DNA of 64,000 nucleotides, taken from positions 487,583-551,582 of the forward strand of contig JANVCC010000012.1 of assembly GCA_025345505.1 (NCBI GenBank), read 5' to 3'. The stretch's first letter is position 1. Every line of letters begins with the position of its first letter. Both the position numbers and the translations under genes were made by a program. Shown here one piece after another: positions 1 to 10,810 of the stretch. Below the pieces are notes generated by a model. That model worked only from the letters and a program-made list of their open reading frames with translations. It made no database searches and was not told the origin of the DNA. Origin of the DNA: Todiramphus chloris collaris. Lineage: Eukaryota > Chordata > Aves > Coraciiformes > Alcedinidae.

Positions 1-679
1 GGGTTTCCAACCTTTATGGCTCATCTCTGCTGGGGTTCTCTGGGCATTATGTATCTCTTTGGGATCATAATATGTTCTTTATTTCATATAAAATACAATA
101 CAATGCAATAATACAAACTAAAATAAAGTAAAAAAAAAAAATTAAAAGAAAAAATATATATTTCTTTTAAAGATGCTTATTCTGACAGGCTTAATGATGC
201 TGTATCAAGCTCCTTCCTTTCTCAGCTAATTTAATGCAGCTGTCCCCCCAAAATTTTATCCCTCTCCTCACTCTGGTGTGGACCCCAAGGAAGCAGCTCC
301 CCATTCCCACCAGCATATCCTAAGGGGAAATAGGAGTATTAATGCTCCAAGCATCATCATGAGGATTCAATTCCTCCTGGAGAGGTTGCAGGAAGGGGAT
401 AAATCTTTGCAGACATCCAGATTTACATAAAAACATTCCAGAACATTAAGATCAACAGGACCGTCAAATTATTTTAACTGCTCAGGGCATGGCTGTGCTT
501 TACTTATCTGACCCCATGGGTTGTGGCATCCAGGAAACTCTGGGTGGCTCCTGCAGCTGTTTCCACATTGTTTCCTTAGTGAGGTGACATGGACCAAGGC
601 CAGACTTGGGGTGAAGATCTCGGGGAATATCTACAGCTTCATTTCTTTGTGGTTTCTCACCAGTGTCATGTCCCATGAT
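1..679. other. Unclassified intergenic DNA
   Basis: AT-rich sequence with short A runs (around 130-150). I see no exon, recognisable repeat or RNA gene here. Confidence 0.6.
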
Positions 680-860
680 ATTCTAGAATCATAAAATAAT
701 TTGGGTTGGAAGGGACATTTCAAGGTCATCTAGTTCAAACCCCCTGCAGGGAGCAGGGACATCTGCAACTAGAACAGGTTGCTCAGAGCTTCGTCCAACC
801 TGGCCCTGGAATGTTTCCAGGGATGGAACATAGACCACCTCTCCGGGCAACAGCGCTACT
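680..860 (-). mobile_element. CR1: CR1 LINE fragment, 3' end
   Basis: Read on the minus strand this is the last ~180 bases of a CR1 element. It starts with a degraded tail (ATTCTAGAATCATA), followed by the reverse complement of the family 3' end (TTGGGTTGGAAGGGAC, then GGTCATCTAGTTCAAACCCC and CAGGTTGCTCAGAGC). It is 5'-truncated, as most CR1 copies are. The inner boundary near 860 is approximate. Confidence 0.85.
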
Positions 861-1037
861 GCCAGAGCCAGCCCAGGAGCTGGACCTTGCACCTCAGATG
901 GGGACAAAAAGCACATTGGGAATAGGATTTATCACCCTATTTATTTGAGACAAAGGACTGTTGTGCATGTAAGGGTACAATGTGACATGATGTGACAAAT
1001 AATGAACACAGTAAAAGCAAGACATTGAGGTGGGAGT

Positions 1038-1330
1038 GTGTCCAAAGAAAAGTAAGGAGGCTGGATGAAGTGTCTAGAGAGTAAGCCTTATAAGGAGTGG
1101 CTGATGGATCTGGGGTTGTTCAGCCTGGAGCAAAGGAGGCTCAGGGGAGACCTTCTTGCTCTTGACAACTCTCACACTGCCCAGGGCAGTGGTGGAGTCC
1201 CCATCCATGATGGGGTTGCAAAGCTGTGTAGATGTGGTTTAGTGATGACCTGGCAGTGATGGGTTAATGGTTGGACTTGATGATCTTAAAGGTCTCCTTC
1301 AACCAACATAATTTGATTATTTTTTTGATT
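1038..1330 (+). mobile_element. CR1: CR1 LINE fragment, 3' end with internal deletion
   Basis: Plus-strand CR1 3' region. It contains GGGGTTGTTCAGCCTGGAG and GGCTCAGGGGAGACCTTCTT, then jumps to CTGCCCAGGGCAGTGGTGGA, so part of the 3' region between about 1165 and 1175 is missing. It ends in TTAATGGTTGGACTTGATGA and a decayed tail (CATAATTTGATTATT). It belongs to the subfamily with the 'GATGACCTGGCAGTG...GGTTAATGG' 3' end, which recurs through this window. Confidence 0.88.
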
Positions 1331-2328
1331 CTGAGGCTTGTGGGTTTTCGCTTTGTGTATAAAAGTGAAGGTCTGTGTATTTGATGCAAAGGGAAATAAA
1401 AATATTTGTGTTGGAAACTGATGCCAGACATAAGTGTTTTTCCTCCCAGCTTTCACTATCACCATACCTCATGAAGAAACAGTTATTAACCATGAGCAAC
1501 CCTCAAAGTCCTAACAAGTTTTGAAAAGCCCTCCCTGTGTATTCACCTGATTAGTTGCCAAATAAGCCCCAGACTGTGATCAAGCTTCCCGTGTGAGGTG
1601 GGGAATAGGAGATCTGAAGAAGGACTGTTTATTGTACATAGCATGAGCAGAAACATCTTTCTGTTCTCTTGTGGTTCTTTCAAATCATACAAACATCAGC
1701 TCTGGGAAGGCCACTGAGGAAATCAGACGCAGCTTCTTGGAAAAAAAAAGGGGCATAAAAAAAAAGCCAAGGCTGGAGAGGGAGTTCAGTGAGCTTCAGT
1801 TGGTTTGTAACAGGTCACCATGTGCAGCAGCAGGAGGTCGGTCTCTTTGAAGGTTTTGTCACTGCAGTGCTTTATAAAAGATGTGTTGCAATCCTGCAGT
1901 AGGTTACTGTACAAGTGTGACAGTGAAAACACTCATGAGGGCATGGAGAGACCGAAGGAGTTAATGTCTCAGACACCGTGTCTGGGCAAAATCTGCCCAG
2001 CACTGCTAAACCTTGGCCAGCAGTGGTAGTGGCCAGAGCAAGACATAGAGGGACAGGCCACAGGGTGCAAATCTGCGCTCTGAGGTGCCGAGGGAGCAAA
2101 GATCAAGCAGAGTTTATTTGGGAAGGGGGCTCACAGGTGCCTGAAAGACCCTTTGCGACCACACCCAGCACTGGTGCCTGCACAGAAGGTCAAGAGCTGC
2201 GTGACTGGTGTGGAAAAGGGGGGTGCCTGGAGCGAGAAAGGGGCGAGACTAGACTATGAAAGGCTCTAGCCCAGAGTCCCTGAGAGCCCCATCACCCGAG
2301 GACTGCCCCATCTGTCACTGTCTCCACT
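1331..2328. other. Unclassified intergenic DNA
   Basis: No feature recognised. Short A runs lie at 1740-1770. The reading frames present are short and not protein-like. Confidence 0.55.
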
Positions 2329-2565
2329 GGTTTGGGTTGGAAAGGTCTTTTCAAGGTCATCTAGTCCAACCACCTGCAGTGAGCAGGAACATCTTTAATT
2401 ACAGCAGGTTGCTCAGAGCCTAGATATTCAACTAGATGTTCAAATGGAATCTCCTGGGTTCCAGTTTGTGCCTGTTGCTCCTTGTCCTATCATCGGGCAC
2501 CACTGACAAGACTCTGGTCCCATCTTCTTAACCCTCATCTTTCAGGTATTGATTAGCACTAAAAG
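2329..2565 (-). mobile_element. CR1: CR1 LINE fragment, 3' end
   Basis: Minus-strand CR1 3' end beginning at TTTGGGTTGGAAAGGTC, followed by GGTCATCTAGTCCAACCACC and GGTTGCTCAGAGCC. It carries the segment TTCCAGTTTGTGCCTGTTGC typical of a second CR1 subfamily, shared with the copies at 13698 and 49475. The terminal tail repeat is lost. Confidence 0.82.
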
Positions 2566-2569
2566 ATTT

Positions 2570-4330
2570 CACTGAGGACTGCAGAAGCCCATATGGACTC
2601 TGGAGATGCAGTGAGCACTGGAGAAGATCCCCTGATCCTGCCCCAGACCCTGCCTCTGTGCCTTGCCCGCACCAGGCAGCCCTGCCCACCAGCTGAGGAG
2701 GGGTTGCTGCCCGCAGGTCCTGATGGAGGGGCTGGGATGCAACAGGGTCTCTTACCTCTTCTCCTCTTCAGGGCAAGAATGGAGGCAACACTCAGGGATC
2801 GCATGATCACACAGGCCATGCTGGACTTCATGCCCTGTTGGGACCCTGGGCTCATCATTCCACAGCTCCCTCCACTCCTTATCGCAGCAGAGGTAAGGTG
2901 TACAGAAATACATTCTGGGGTAGTATGTAGGCAAACACATGGTAGGACCAGGCAGAAGCCACTCCATGGGCCCAGGCAGGAGCATCCCAACTACTCTGAG
3001 CAGGAGCAGCTTGGTGGAGCACACTCCCTGGAGGAGGGGACCTGGCGTGCGGGCAAGTGGCCGGGGGTTCTGGGAGCCGTGTAGGGCAGGATGGTGCCCA
3101 GGTGCACAGTCCCCTCCCACTCCCTTATGGGAGACCCTTCACCTGACTCCCACTGGAACTCAAATCCCATCACCCCTATATGGTCTGCTGGAGAAGAAAT
3201 AGTGATATAGAAAATGTCAGTTTTGCATTGTGGTTTTCCTGTCCTTTCTGATGCTCTGGTGCTGTGTCCTGAAGAGGTGTTGCAGGTACAGAAAAGAGTG
3301 GGTTTTTGATTTTCGCTCCACAGCTTCCTTTGGTGGCTGCTTGTAGCCACGGAGCATTTTATCAGGCTGCTGTGAAGTGGCCAGTTAGTGCTTAGCCAGA
3401 AAGCTCTGTTTCTGCTGCTGTCAGATGCTTGAGTTAGGCTCTGACCTTCTGGGCCTTCTTGGGAGCCCACTCGGCCTGGAGCCAATGTCAGCTCCAGTGG
3501 CCCCTGCCTGGACAGGAGCAGGTGGTGTGAGCATGGCCAGCCCTGGACCGTGCTGGGGAGGACAGTTCCTCTGCAGCTGAGGACCTCAGCGGACTCTTCT
3601 CTCCACAGGAGCATCTCTGCAACTTCAGAAGAGCACCTGAAAACACCCAGACCAGCCACCCCAACACCCCTGAGAGCTGAAACCACCACCAGCAGCCACC
3701 GCTCCTGCCTGGAACACTGGTCACAAGGTCATGGTGAGGATCAGCCCCCAGCTCCCAGTATAGCAACAGCAGTAGCAGTATGGTGCAACTTCAGAGGTAC
3801 ATGGCCCTTGTCCAATGCCTCTTCCTCCTCCTCCTGATGCCCCTGCAGATCAGGCCTATCCAGGCTGTTCTGTTGTGAGTGCAGGAAGCAGGTGAGTGGG
3901 CTGCCCCATCTGCATCTGAGGGCCTCAGAGGCTTCCTTTCTCTACAGGAACCTTTCTAGAGCTTCAGAAGAACACCTGGAAACCGCTGTCTGCCACCCTC
4001 AGTCCAACCAGGATGTCAAGGAGCCAATGGTGAAGCCAGGACCAGACCTTGGACAGGACCCCACACAGGAACTCCTGGTGGGGAACAAGCAAAAGCAGGT
4101 TCCCAGGCATGGGTCGGGCAGGACACAGAGCCCTCTGGACGTGGAGCACAGTCCCCGACAGAGGGGTCCCAGAGCCTGGGTTCCGGAAGCCGTGCAGGGC
4201 AGGAAGGTGCCTCCAGAAGTACTCACCCGGTTCTGGAGCTGCCTGAAGACCCGCTGAAGATCCCGTTGGCAGCCCCGCTCTGTCCGCTTCTGCAGCCCCT
4301 GTGTTGTCAGCACTGGTCACAGAAGTGTCC
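2570..4330. repeat. Locally duplicated exon-like module, origin unknown
   Basis: This non-CR1 stretch contains two pairs of diverged copies. Pair A: about 3005-3095 and 4135-4215, sharing GGAGCACA...CCTGG...GGAGCCGTGTAGGGCAGGATGGTGCC-like sequence. Pair B: about 3565-3650 and 3903-3990, sharing CTGAGG.CCTCAG, then a pyrimidine tract with CAG, then a CTTCAGAAGAGCACCTG-like stretch. Both B copies place the pyrimidine tract and AG directly before the conserved block, as a splice acceptor would be, and both are open in the corresponding plus frame (SEEHLKT versus SEEHLET). A separate stretch at 2772-2892 is bounded by CTCCTCTTCAG and GAG/GTAAGG and is open throughout. I do not recognise the encoded peptides. 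It could be a decayed multi-exon gene, a noncoding transcript or an unlisted repeat family. Confidence 0.45.
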
Positions 4331-4749
4331 CTGCAGCAGTCAGAGTGCCTGGGGCTGGGAACACCCTGGAGAGCCCCTCCCTCAGATATGGTAATAATGA
4401 CAGATTTTCTCTCCCCCTGGCGCTGTGCTCCATCCAACCATCTGTGGCTGGGGGTGCGACACCCTCGGTGCCCAACTCCAGCAGGGACATCGCTGGTAGG
4501 TTTGTCGTCCTCGTCCATGCCAGAAGGAACGCCTTCTGGTAAGATCTGCGCCTTGGCTACACCAAGCGTATGTTGTCTTGGTTTTCCCCATGAGATTATA
4601 TTTGTTACTACAATTGTATACTTTGAGGTATACAGTGATTTCTGCAGCTTAGTGTATTCATCACTGGCAATCTTGAAGAATCTGTATATGCTGCAAGTGC
4701 AAATAAACCATGTTATTTGTGAATCTGACTGATTCCTGTGAGTGAAACT

Positions 4750-4898
4750 GGACCTACATCGTAATAGGATGCTTGTGCATCTGGCGTTGGGCCTATAGTC
4801 ATGGGAAAACTGTGCTGTTCATGCATCCTGGAAGGGAACTTGGACCTACAGCAAACAGGCTGTTAGCGTGTGTCTGGTGTTGGACCTAGAGCAACACA
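4750..4898 (+). repeat. Two-copy direct repeat, 92-base spacing
   Basis: Two diverged copies (about 4750-4798 and 4842-4898) share GGACCTACA, an AGG-rich step, a GTGTCTGG(T/C)GTTGG-like core and G(A/C)CCTA(G/T)AG. The preceding AATAAA (about 4703) and surrounding sequence are not otherwise explained. Confidence 0.5.
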
Positions 4899-5049
4899 TC
4901 TTATTTGGTATACCTATTAAGAGATAAGTCCAGCCGTCCCTAGCCCTTCTAATCTCTGAGGACCAGCTAGAACACAACAGGATTCATCTGTTGACTAAAT
5001 TTACCCTTCATGCAACATCTGGGTACTCGGAAAACAACTGGTCTTACTC

Positions 5050-5540
5050 ATGAAGACTGAGGCAAAGAAGGTGTTCAGGACCTCAGCCTTTTCCTTATCC
5101 TTGGTCTCTATGTTTCACCCTGCATCCAAAAAATGATGGAGATTCTCCTTAGTCCTTGTTCTGTTGTTAATGTATTTCTAGAAACAAAATGTTTTCATTC
5201 TTTTTTATGGCAGTAGCCAGACTAAGTTCTGGTTGGGCTTTGGCCCTTCTCATTTTCTCCCTGCAGAACTTCACAACACCCTTGTAGTCATCCCGAGTTC
5301 CCTTGCCCCTTCTTCCAAAGATCTCCCAAGTTCCAGTCAAAGCTCTATGTTCAGCCAGAACAGTGTTCTCCCCTGCTGGCTTGTCCTTTGGCACATGGGG
5401 ACAGCTGCTCCTGCACCTCAGTGTTTTCCTTCTTGAAGAATGTCCAGCCTCCCTGGGCTCCTTTGCCCTTCAGGATGGCCTGCTAAGGCCCTCTCTCATC
5501 CAGGTTCTTAAAGAGGCCAAAGACTGCCCTCTTACACTCC
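5050..5540 (-). mobile_element. CR1: CR1 LINE fragment, ORF2 interior
   Basis: Minus-strand internal CR1 sequence covering the spacer between endonuclease and reverse transcriptase in ORF2. Reverse translation gives a stretch resembling the homologous part of the large copy downstream (RRAKAQPELSLATAIKKNEN versus RKAKAQLELKLATNIKDNKK). Beyond it comes a KAEVLNTFFASVF-like segment. The 3' half of the element is absent, so this is not a simple 5'-truncated insertion. The boundaries are approximate and the right end may reach about 5640. Confidence 0.75.
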
Positions 5541-5689
5541 AAGGGAGCAGTGCTAATGAGCCCTCTCCTTACTTCTCCCAGAAACTCTTACCATTTCTGT
5601 GGAGACCAGCTTCAGAGCAGGTAAGACTGCACTGGGGAAGGAATCTAAAGCGAAAAAGGCTAACAAAAAGCTCTTTTGGAGGCTTTTTT

Positions 5690-6284
5690 TTTAAGCCGGT
5701 TACAGCGGCCAAGCCTGACCCGGCACCGGCAGCTTGGGGGCGGTCACTCGAGAGAGCGTGGGCGGAGCCACCCTCAGCGGCGGGGATTTTAAACAATGTT
5801 CATCAGCTAGTAACGTTCATCAGCTGCTAACTGTGCCGTCAGGGTGTAAGAAGCCTTCGGGAGAACAAACGGCCTAAAAGGGAAAATCCTTGTTACCAGG
5901 CAAGTACTTAAAAGGGGCAGTAAACTATCCCTTGTTGTAAGCTATCACTTGTTGAGAGCATCAGCTCATAGAGGAACTGCGTGAGAACGGAGCGACGGAC
6001 CCAGAAGCTACTCGAGAGGAGCAGCGTGGGAACGGCGCGGCAGACCCAGGTAAGTTTAGGGGCTATTTGGCAGTTTTTCCTTTGAAGGGAAAACCCCCGG
6101 GGGGTGCTGAGTCAGCCCGGAGCCGGCAGCTTGCGCGGGAGGAGGGGGCGAGGCGGCGGCGTGGCCAGGGTGACCCCTAGGGAGCGCTGCGACCAGAGCG
6201 GGCAAACAGAGCGGGACACCTCAGCCAGGGCGTGGCGCGGCAGTTTTTGCGCGGCAGTGCGCTGAGGCGCTGCTTGCCGGGTCA
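5690..6284 (+). promoter_or_regulatory. CR1 5' untranslated region and internal promoter region
   Basis: GC- and CpG-rich leader of the large CR1. A short direct repeat GTTCATCAGCT occurs at about 5799 and 5818, and two related segments (GGAACTGCGTGAGAACGGAG and AGCAGCGTGGGAACGGCG) precede a donor-like CAGGTAAG at about 6048. LINE 5' regions normally hold an internal Pol II promoter. That this copy has promoter activity is only inference. Confidence 0.55.
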
Positions 6285-7373
6285 GTGAGAACGGTCTCCA
6301 CTCGTCAGAGACCGGCTGCCTCGCCGAGAGCTGCACCCACCGTGGCTGATGCAGCTGTGCGGGCAGAGCTACAAAAGAATCAGGCAGCCCCCCAGGTGTC
6401 GGGCTGCAGGCTGTGCCCTGCAGTGACACCAGTACGAGATGGCAACGGTGAGCATTCCCGCGGGAGGTGTGCCCAGGGAGAGGAACCCCTCCGACTAATG
6501 ACGGAGCTCCGAGAGAAGGTGGACAGACTGAGGAACATCAGGGAGAGCTATTACTGGGCAAGCATCCTGCCTTCCTTGGGGCAGACCGAGCAAACTATTA
6601 AACTAGGAGACCCTGAAAGTTCCCTGTCCCACCTTCATCAGGGTGGCAGTAACGATCGTGACAATGAGGGGCAACGCCAACAAGTTCACACCCGATGTGC
6701 TGCTTTAGTTAATTCCCCCACCCTTTCAGGTGCCTGTAGGCAAGAGGCTCTGCAAGCTGAGTCCTCTAACCTCAATGAAGAAGACTCAAGAGGAATGGAA
6801 ACCTCACCAAGAATTAATCGGGACAAGCCTACCCTGAAAACTTCTTTAACAAAGAAGAAACGGTGGGTCGTTGTCATAGGGGACTCTTTTCTGAGGGGAA
6901 CTGAAGGCCCAGTATGCAGACCTGACCCACTGCACAGGGAAGTCTGCTGCCTGCCTGTGGTCCGAGTGAAGGATGTGGTTAGGAAGCTCCCCACTCTGGT
7001 ACAACCTACAGACTATTACCCGTTACTAACATTTCAACTGGGCAGTGACGAAATTGCCCAAACAGGGAACCTGAGGAGAATTAAAAAAGATTTTAGGGCC
7101 CTTGGATGATTGCTTAAAGGATCAGGAGTGCAAGTAGTGTTCTCCTCAATCTCCTTAATGTCAGGGAATGGGAAGGGAATAAACAGCAAGACCTGCCAGG
7201 TCAACACCTGGCTTCGAGACTGGTGTCACCGTCAGAACTTTGGAGTCTTTGACCATGGGTTACTCTACACTGCACCAGGTTTGCTGGAATCAGATGGGAC
7301 ACACCTGTCACATAAGGGGAGGAGAATCCTTGCACTGGAGCTGTCAGGGCTCATTGATAGAGCTTTAAACTAG
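6285..7373 (+). pseudogene. CR1 ORF1 (SGNH-esterase type), one in-frame stop
   Basis: ORF1 of the large CR1. The N-terminal part is charged with a likely coiled-coil stretch (LREKVDRLRNIRES). The C-terminal half is the esterase domain typical of CR1 ORF1 proteins: block I VVVIGDSFLRGTEG with the nucleophile-type GDS, and the C-terminal D-x-x-H block in SDGTHLSHKGRR. A single TGA at 7107-7109 splits an otherwise continuous frame into 6285-7106 and 7110-7373. ORF1 proteins of CR1 are thought to bind RNA and membranes during retrotransposition. The start at 6285 is only the first ATG-like codon of the open frame; the true start could be upstream or a little downstream. Confidence 0.85.
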
Positions 7374-7442
7374 ATTTGAAGGGGGAAGGGGACAGAGTCT
7401 GGCTTTCTGAGACTAAACCTAAGAGCTGCACATCAGTGCTAA

Positions 7443-10141
7443 TTGGCTAATGTCCCAGAGAGCTACTTGGGGGTGCTGCCACCAGCAGAGATTGAGTGCA
7501 CTATGTATGGGGATAGGACAGCCACTAAGGTCACTGGTCTGCTAGTAGTTGGGGCACTGGCAGGGAGAGGTGAAGCAGGAGTTAGGCCTCTTGCCTCCAA
7601 GAAAGAGGCAGGGAGATCACTATCCCAGCTAAGGTGCTTCTACACTAATGCATGCAGCATGGGCAATAAACAGGAAGAGCTGGAAGCTGAGGTGCAAAAG
7701 GGAAACTACGATATAGTTGCTATCACGGAGACATGGTGGGATGATGCACACAATTGGAGTGCCATGCTAGATGGCTACAAACTCTTCAGGAGAGGAGGGG
7801 GAGTGGCATTGTACGTTAGGCAGGGAATTGATAGTCTGGAGATCAGCAATAGTGATGGAAGGGTAGAATGCCTGTGGGTCAAAATCAGGGGTAAGGCCAA
7901 CAGGGCTGACATAGTGGGAGTCTGCTATAGACCACCCATACAGGAAGAAGGTATAGATGAAATATTCTATAAACAATTAGAGGAAGTTGCCCGATCACAG
8001 ACACTAGTTCTTGTGGGTGACTTCAATCTGACAGATATTTGCTGGAAGTTGAATACAGCAGCAAGGAAGCAGTCCAGGAGGTTCCTGGAGCGTGTGGAAG
8101 ACAACTTCCTGATGCAGCTGGTGAGGGAACCAACCTGGGAAGGCTCCCTGCTGGACCTGCTGTTTACCAACAGAGAAGGACTTGTGGATTGTGTGAAGGT
8201 TGGAGGATGTCTTGGGCACAGTGATCATGAAATTATAGAATTTTCAGTTCTAGAAGCGGTAAGGAGGGGGGACAGCAGAACTGCTGCCTTGGACTTCCGG
8301 AGGGCAGACTTTGACCTTTTTGGGAGACTGGTTGCAGGGTCCCTTGGGAGGCAGTCCTGCAGAGCAAAGGGGCCCAGGAAGCCTGGACAGCTCTCAAGAG
8401 GGAAATCTTTAAGGCTCTGGAGTAGGCTGTCCCAGTGAGCTGTAAGATGAGCCGGAAGGGCAGAAGGCCAGCCTGGCCGAGCAGAGAGCTCTGGCTAGAG
8501 CTCAAGAAGAAAAAGAAGGTCTATGACCTATGGAAGAAGGGGCAAGTCACTCACAAAAACTACAAGGATTCTGTGAGACGATGCAGAGATAGAATAAGAA
8601 AGGCAAAAGCTCAGCTTGAGCTTAAGCTGGCGACTAACATAAAAGACAATAAAAAAAGCTTCTATAAATACCTAAACAGCAAAAGGAGGGTTAGGGAGAA
8701 TGTCCACCCCTTGCTAAATGCAAATGGAGAATTAGTGACTGGGGATGAGGAAAAGGCTGAGATGCTCAATGCCTTTTTTGCTTCGGTCTTTAATGGTCGG
8801 ACTGACTCACTGAGTGATCTGCCTCTAGAACCAAATGATGGAGATGGGGAACGGTATCAAGGTTTCTTTCAAGAGGAGACAATACGTGAACTGCTGCACA
8901 GCTCAAATGTACAGAAGTCTATGGGGCCAGATGAAATTCATCCAAGGGTGCTGAAGAAGCTGTCAGAGGAGCTCGCCAAGCCATTTTCTATTGTTTACAA
9001 TCAGTCCTGGCTGACTGGGGAGGTACCGGCTGACTGAAAGTTGGCAAACGTGATGCCAATATACAAGAAAGGTAAGAGGGAAGACCCAGGGAACTACAGG
9101 CCTATCAGTCTGACCTGAGTGCCAGGTAAACTCATGGAGCAGATCATTCTGAGTGTTATCATGGGACATATACAGGACATCCAGATGATGAGGCCCAGTC
9201 AACATGGATTTATGAAGGGCAGGTCTTGTCTGACAAACTTGATCTCATTCTATGATAAAATGACCCGTCTAGTGGATGAGTGAAGAGCTGTGGATGTTGT
9301 CTACCTTGATTTTAGCAAAGCCCTTGATACTGTTTCCCGTAGCATTCTCCTGCAGAAACTGGCTGCCTATGGCTTGAATGGATGTGCGCTTCGCTGGATC
9401 CAAAACTGGTTGGATGGCCGGGCCCAGCGAGTGGTGGTGAATGGAGCTAAATCCAGTTGGTGGCCGGTCGCTAGTGGTGTTCCCCAAGGCTCAGTGTTGG
9501 GACCAGTTCTCTTCAGTATCTTTGTTAATGACCTGGATGAGGGGATGGAGTGCATCCTTAGCAAGTTCACAGATGACACTAAATTGGGGAGGCTGTTGAT
9601 CTGCCCGAGGGTCGGGAGGCTCTGCAGAGGGATCTGGCCAGGCTGGAGCAATGGGCTGAAGCCAACTGCATGACGTTCAACAAGACCAAGTGCAGGGTCC
9701 TGCACTTGGGTCACAACAACCCCCTGCAGTGTTACAGGCTTGGGAAGAAGTGGCTGGAAAGCTGCACAGCGGAGAAGGACTTGGGGGTGCTGGTAGACAG
9801 CTGACTGAATGAGCCAGCAGTGTGCCCAAGCAGCCAAGAAGACCAACAGCATCCTGGCATGTATCAAGAACAGTGTGGCCAGCAGGAGCAGGGAGGTGAT
9901 TGTACCCCTGTACTCAGCACGGGTGAGGCCACACCTTGAATACTGTGTCCAGTTTTGGGCCCCTCGCTACAAGAAGGATGTTGAGGTACTGGAGCGAGTT
10001 CAGAGACGGGCAACGAAGCTGGTGAAGGGTCTGGAGAATTTCTCCTATGAGGAGAGGCTGAGGGAGCTGGGATTGTTTAGTTTGGAGAAGGCTCAGGGGG
10101 AACCTTATTGCTCTCTACAACTACCTGAAGGGAGGTTGTAG
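7443..10141 (+). pseudogene. CR1 ORF2: APE endonuclease plus reverse transcriptase, disrupted
   Basis: The endonuclease domain (about 7640-8260) keeps the motif set of the APE type: TNACS, ITETW, GVCYRPP, VGDFNL, LLDLLFTN and the terminal SDH in GHSDHE. After a frameshift near 8400 the reverse transcriptase follows in another frame. It shows GNYRPISL, HGFMKGRSCLTNL, motif [13 protein letters not shown], motif [14 protein letters not shown] and the catalytic FTDDTKL, where CR1 usually has FADD. The C-terminal region ends with [11 protein letters not shown] and [13 protein letters not shown]. Inactivating changes include stops at 9035, 9116 and 9281, a frameshift near 9590, and a stop plus frameshift near 9803. 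The catalytic residues themselves survive, so decay looks modest. Confidence 0.9.
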
Positions 10142-10437
10142 GGAGGTGGGGGTCGACCTCCCAAATTAAAAATGACAGGACAAGGGGGAATGGCTTCAAG
10201 TTGCGCCAAGGGAAATTTAGGTTAGATATCAGGAAAAATTTCTTTACAGGGAGGGTAGTTAAGCATTGGAATGGGCTGCCCAGGGAGGTGGTGGAGTCCC
10301 CATCCCTGGAAGTGTTTAAAAACCATGTGGATGTGGTGCTGAGGGACATGGTTTAGGGACCTTGGCAGTGCAGGGTGAATGGCTGGACTTGATGATCTTA
10401 AAGGTATGTTCCAACCAGACGATTCTATGATTCACGA

Positions 10438-10660
10438 CTGCTTTGCCCAAGACCGACTCCAAACTTCCTATCACCCACAAGCCCTTCTCTGTTCGCATAC
10501 AACAGGTCTCACTGGGAACCTTCCCCAGCTGCCGACCTCACCAGCTGTGTAAGGAACAGCTCTTCCATACACTCCAGAACCTTCTTCCCTCTCTGCTGTG
10601 TTCTGTTTCCAGCAGACATCTGGTAAGTTGAAGTCCCCCACTAGAACAAGGGCTAGCGAT
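10438..10660 (-). mobile_element. CR1: CR1 LINE fragment, ORF2 endonuclease region
   Basis: It abuts the tail of the full-length CR1 but lies in the opposite orientation. Read in reverse it is antisense to the endonuclease part of ORF2 (it contains the complement of GGGGGACTTCAACTTACCAG, a VGDFNLPD coding stretch). Its + strand translation (FSVRIQQVSLGTFPSCRPHQ) mirrors the antisense translation of bases 8004-8228 in the large copy. It is an internal fragment without a 3' end. Confidence 0.8.
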
Positions 10661-10810
10661 TGTGGTGAGGCTTGTACTGATCATGTCCTCGTGCTCACGG
10701 GTGAAGCCACAGCTTGAGTATTGTATTCAGTTTTGGGCGTCGCAGCCTATGAAAGATGTTGAGGTGCTGGAGCAGATCCAGAGAAGGGCAACAGTGCTGC
10801 TGAGGCCACA
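10661..10810 (+). mobile_element. CR1: CR1 LINE fragment, ORF2 C-terminal region
   Basis: A short plus-strand piece encoding VKPQLEYCIQFWAS and KDVEVLEQIQRRAT, homologous to 9920-10015 of the large copy. The element stops abruptly near 10805 without a CR1 tail. Confidence 0.8.

Larger units (their letters stand above)
5690..10435 (+). mobile_element. CR1: Nearly full-length CR1 LINE, inactivated
   Basis: About 4.7 kb of plus-strand CR1. It has a GC-rich 5' untranslated region, then ORF1 (about 6285-7373) and ORF2 (about 7443-10141). The short 3' untranslated region ends in GGACTTGATGATCTTAAAGG and ATTCTATGATTC, the CR1 terminal signature. CR1 elements retrotranspose by target-primed reverse transcription, and most genomic copies are severely 5'-truncated, so a copy retaining the 5' leader and both ORFs is uncommon. 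Several stops and frameshifts in ORF2 and one stop in ORF1 show that it cannot move autonomously. The exact 5' boundary is uncertain because CR1 usually lacks a clear target duplication. Confidence 0.92.
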
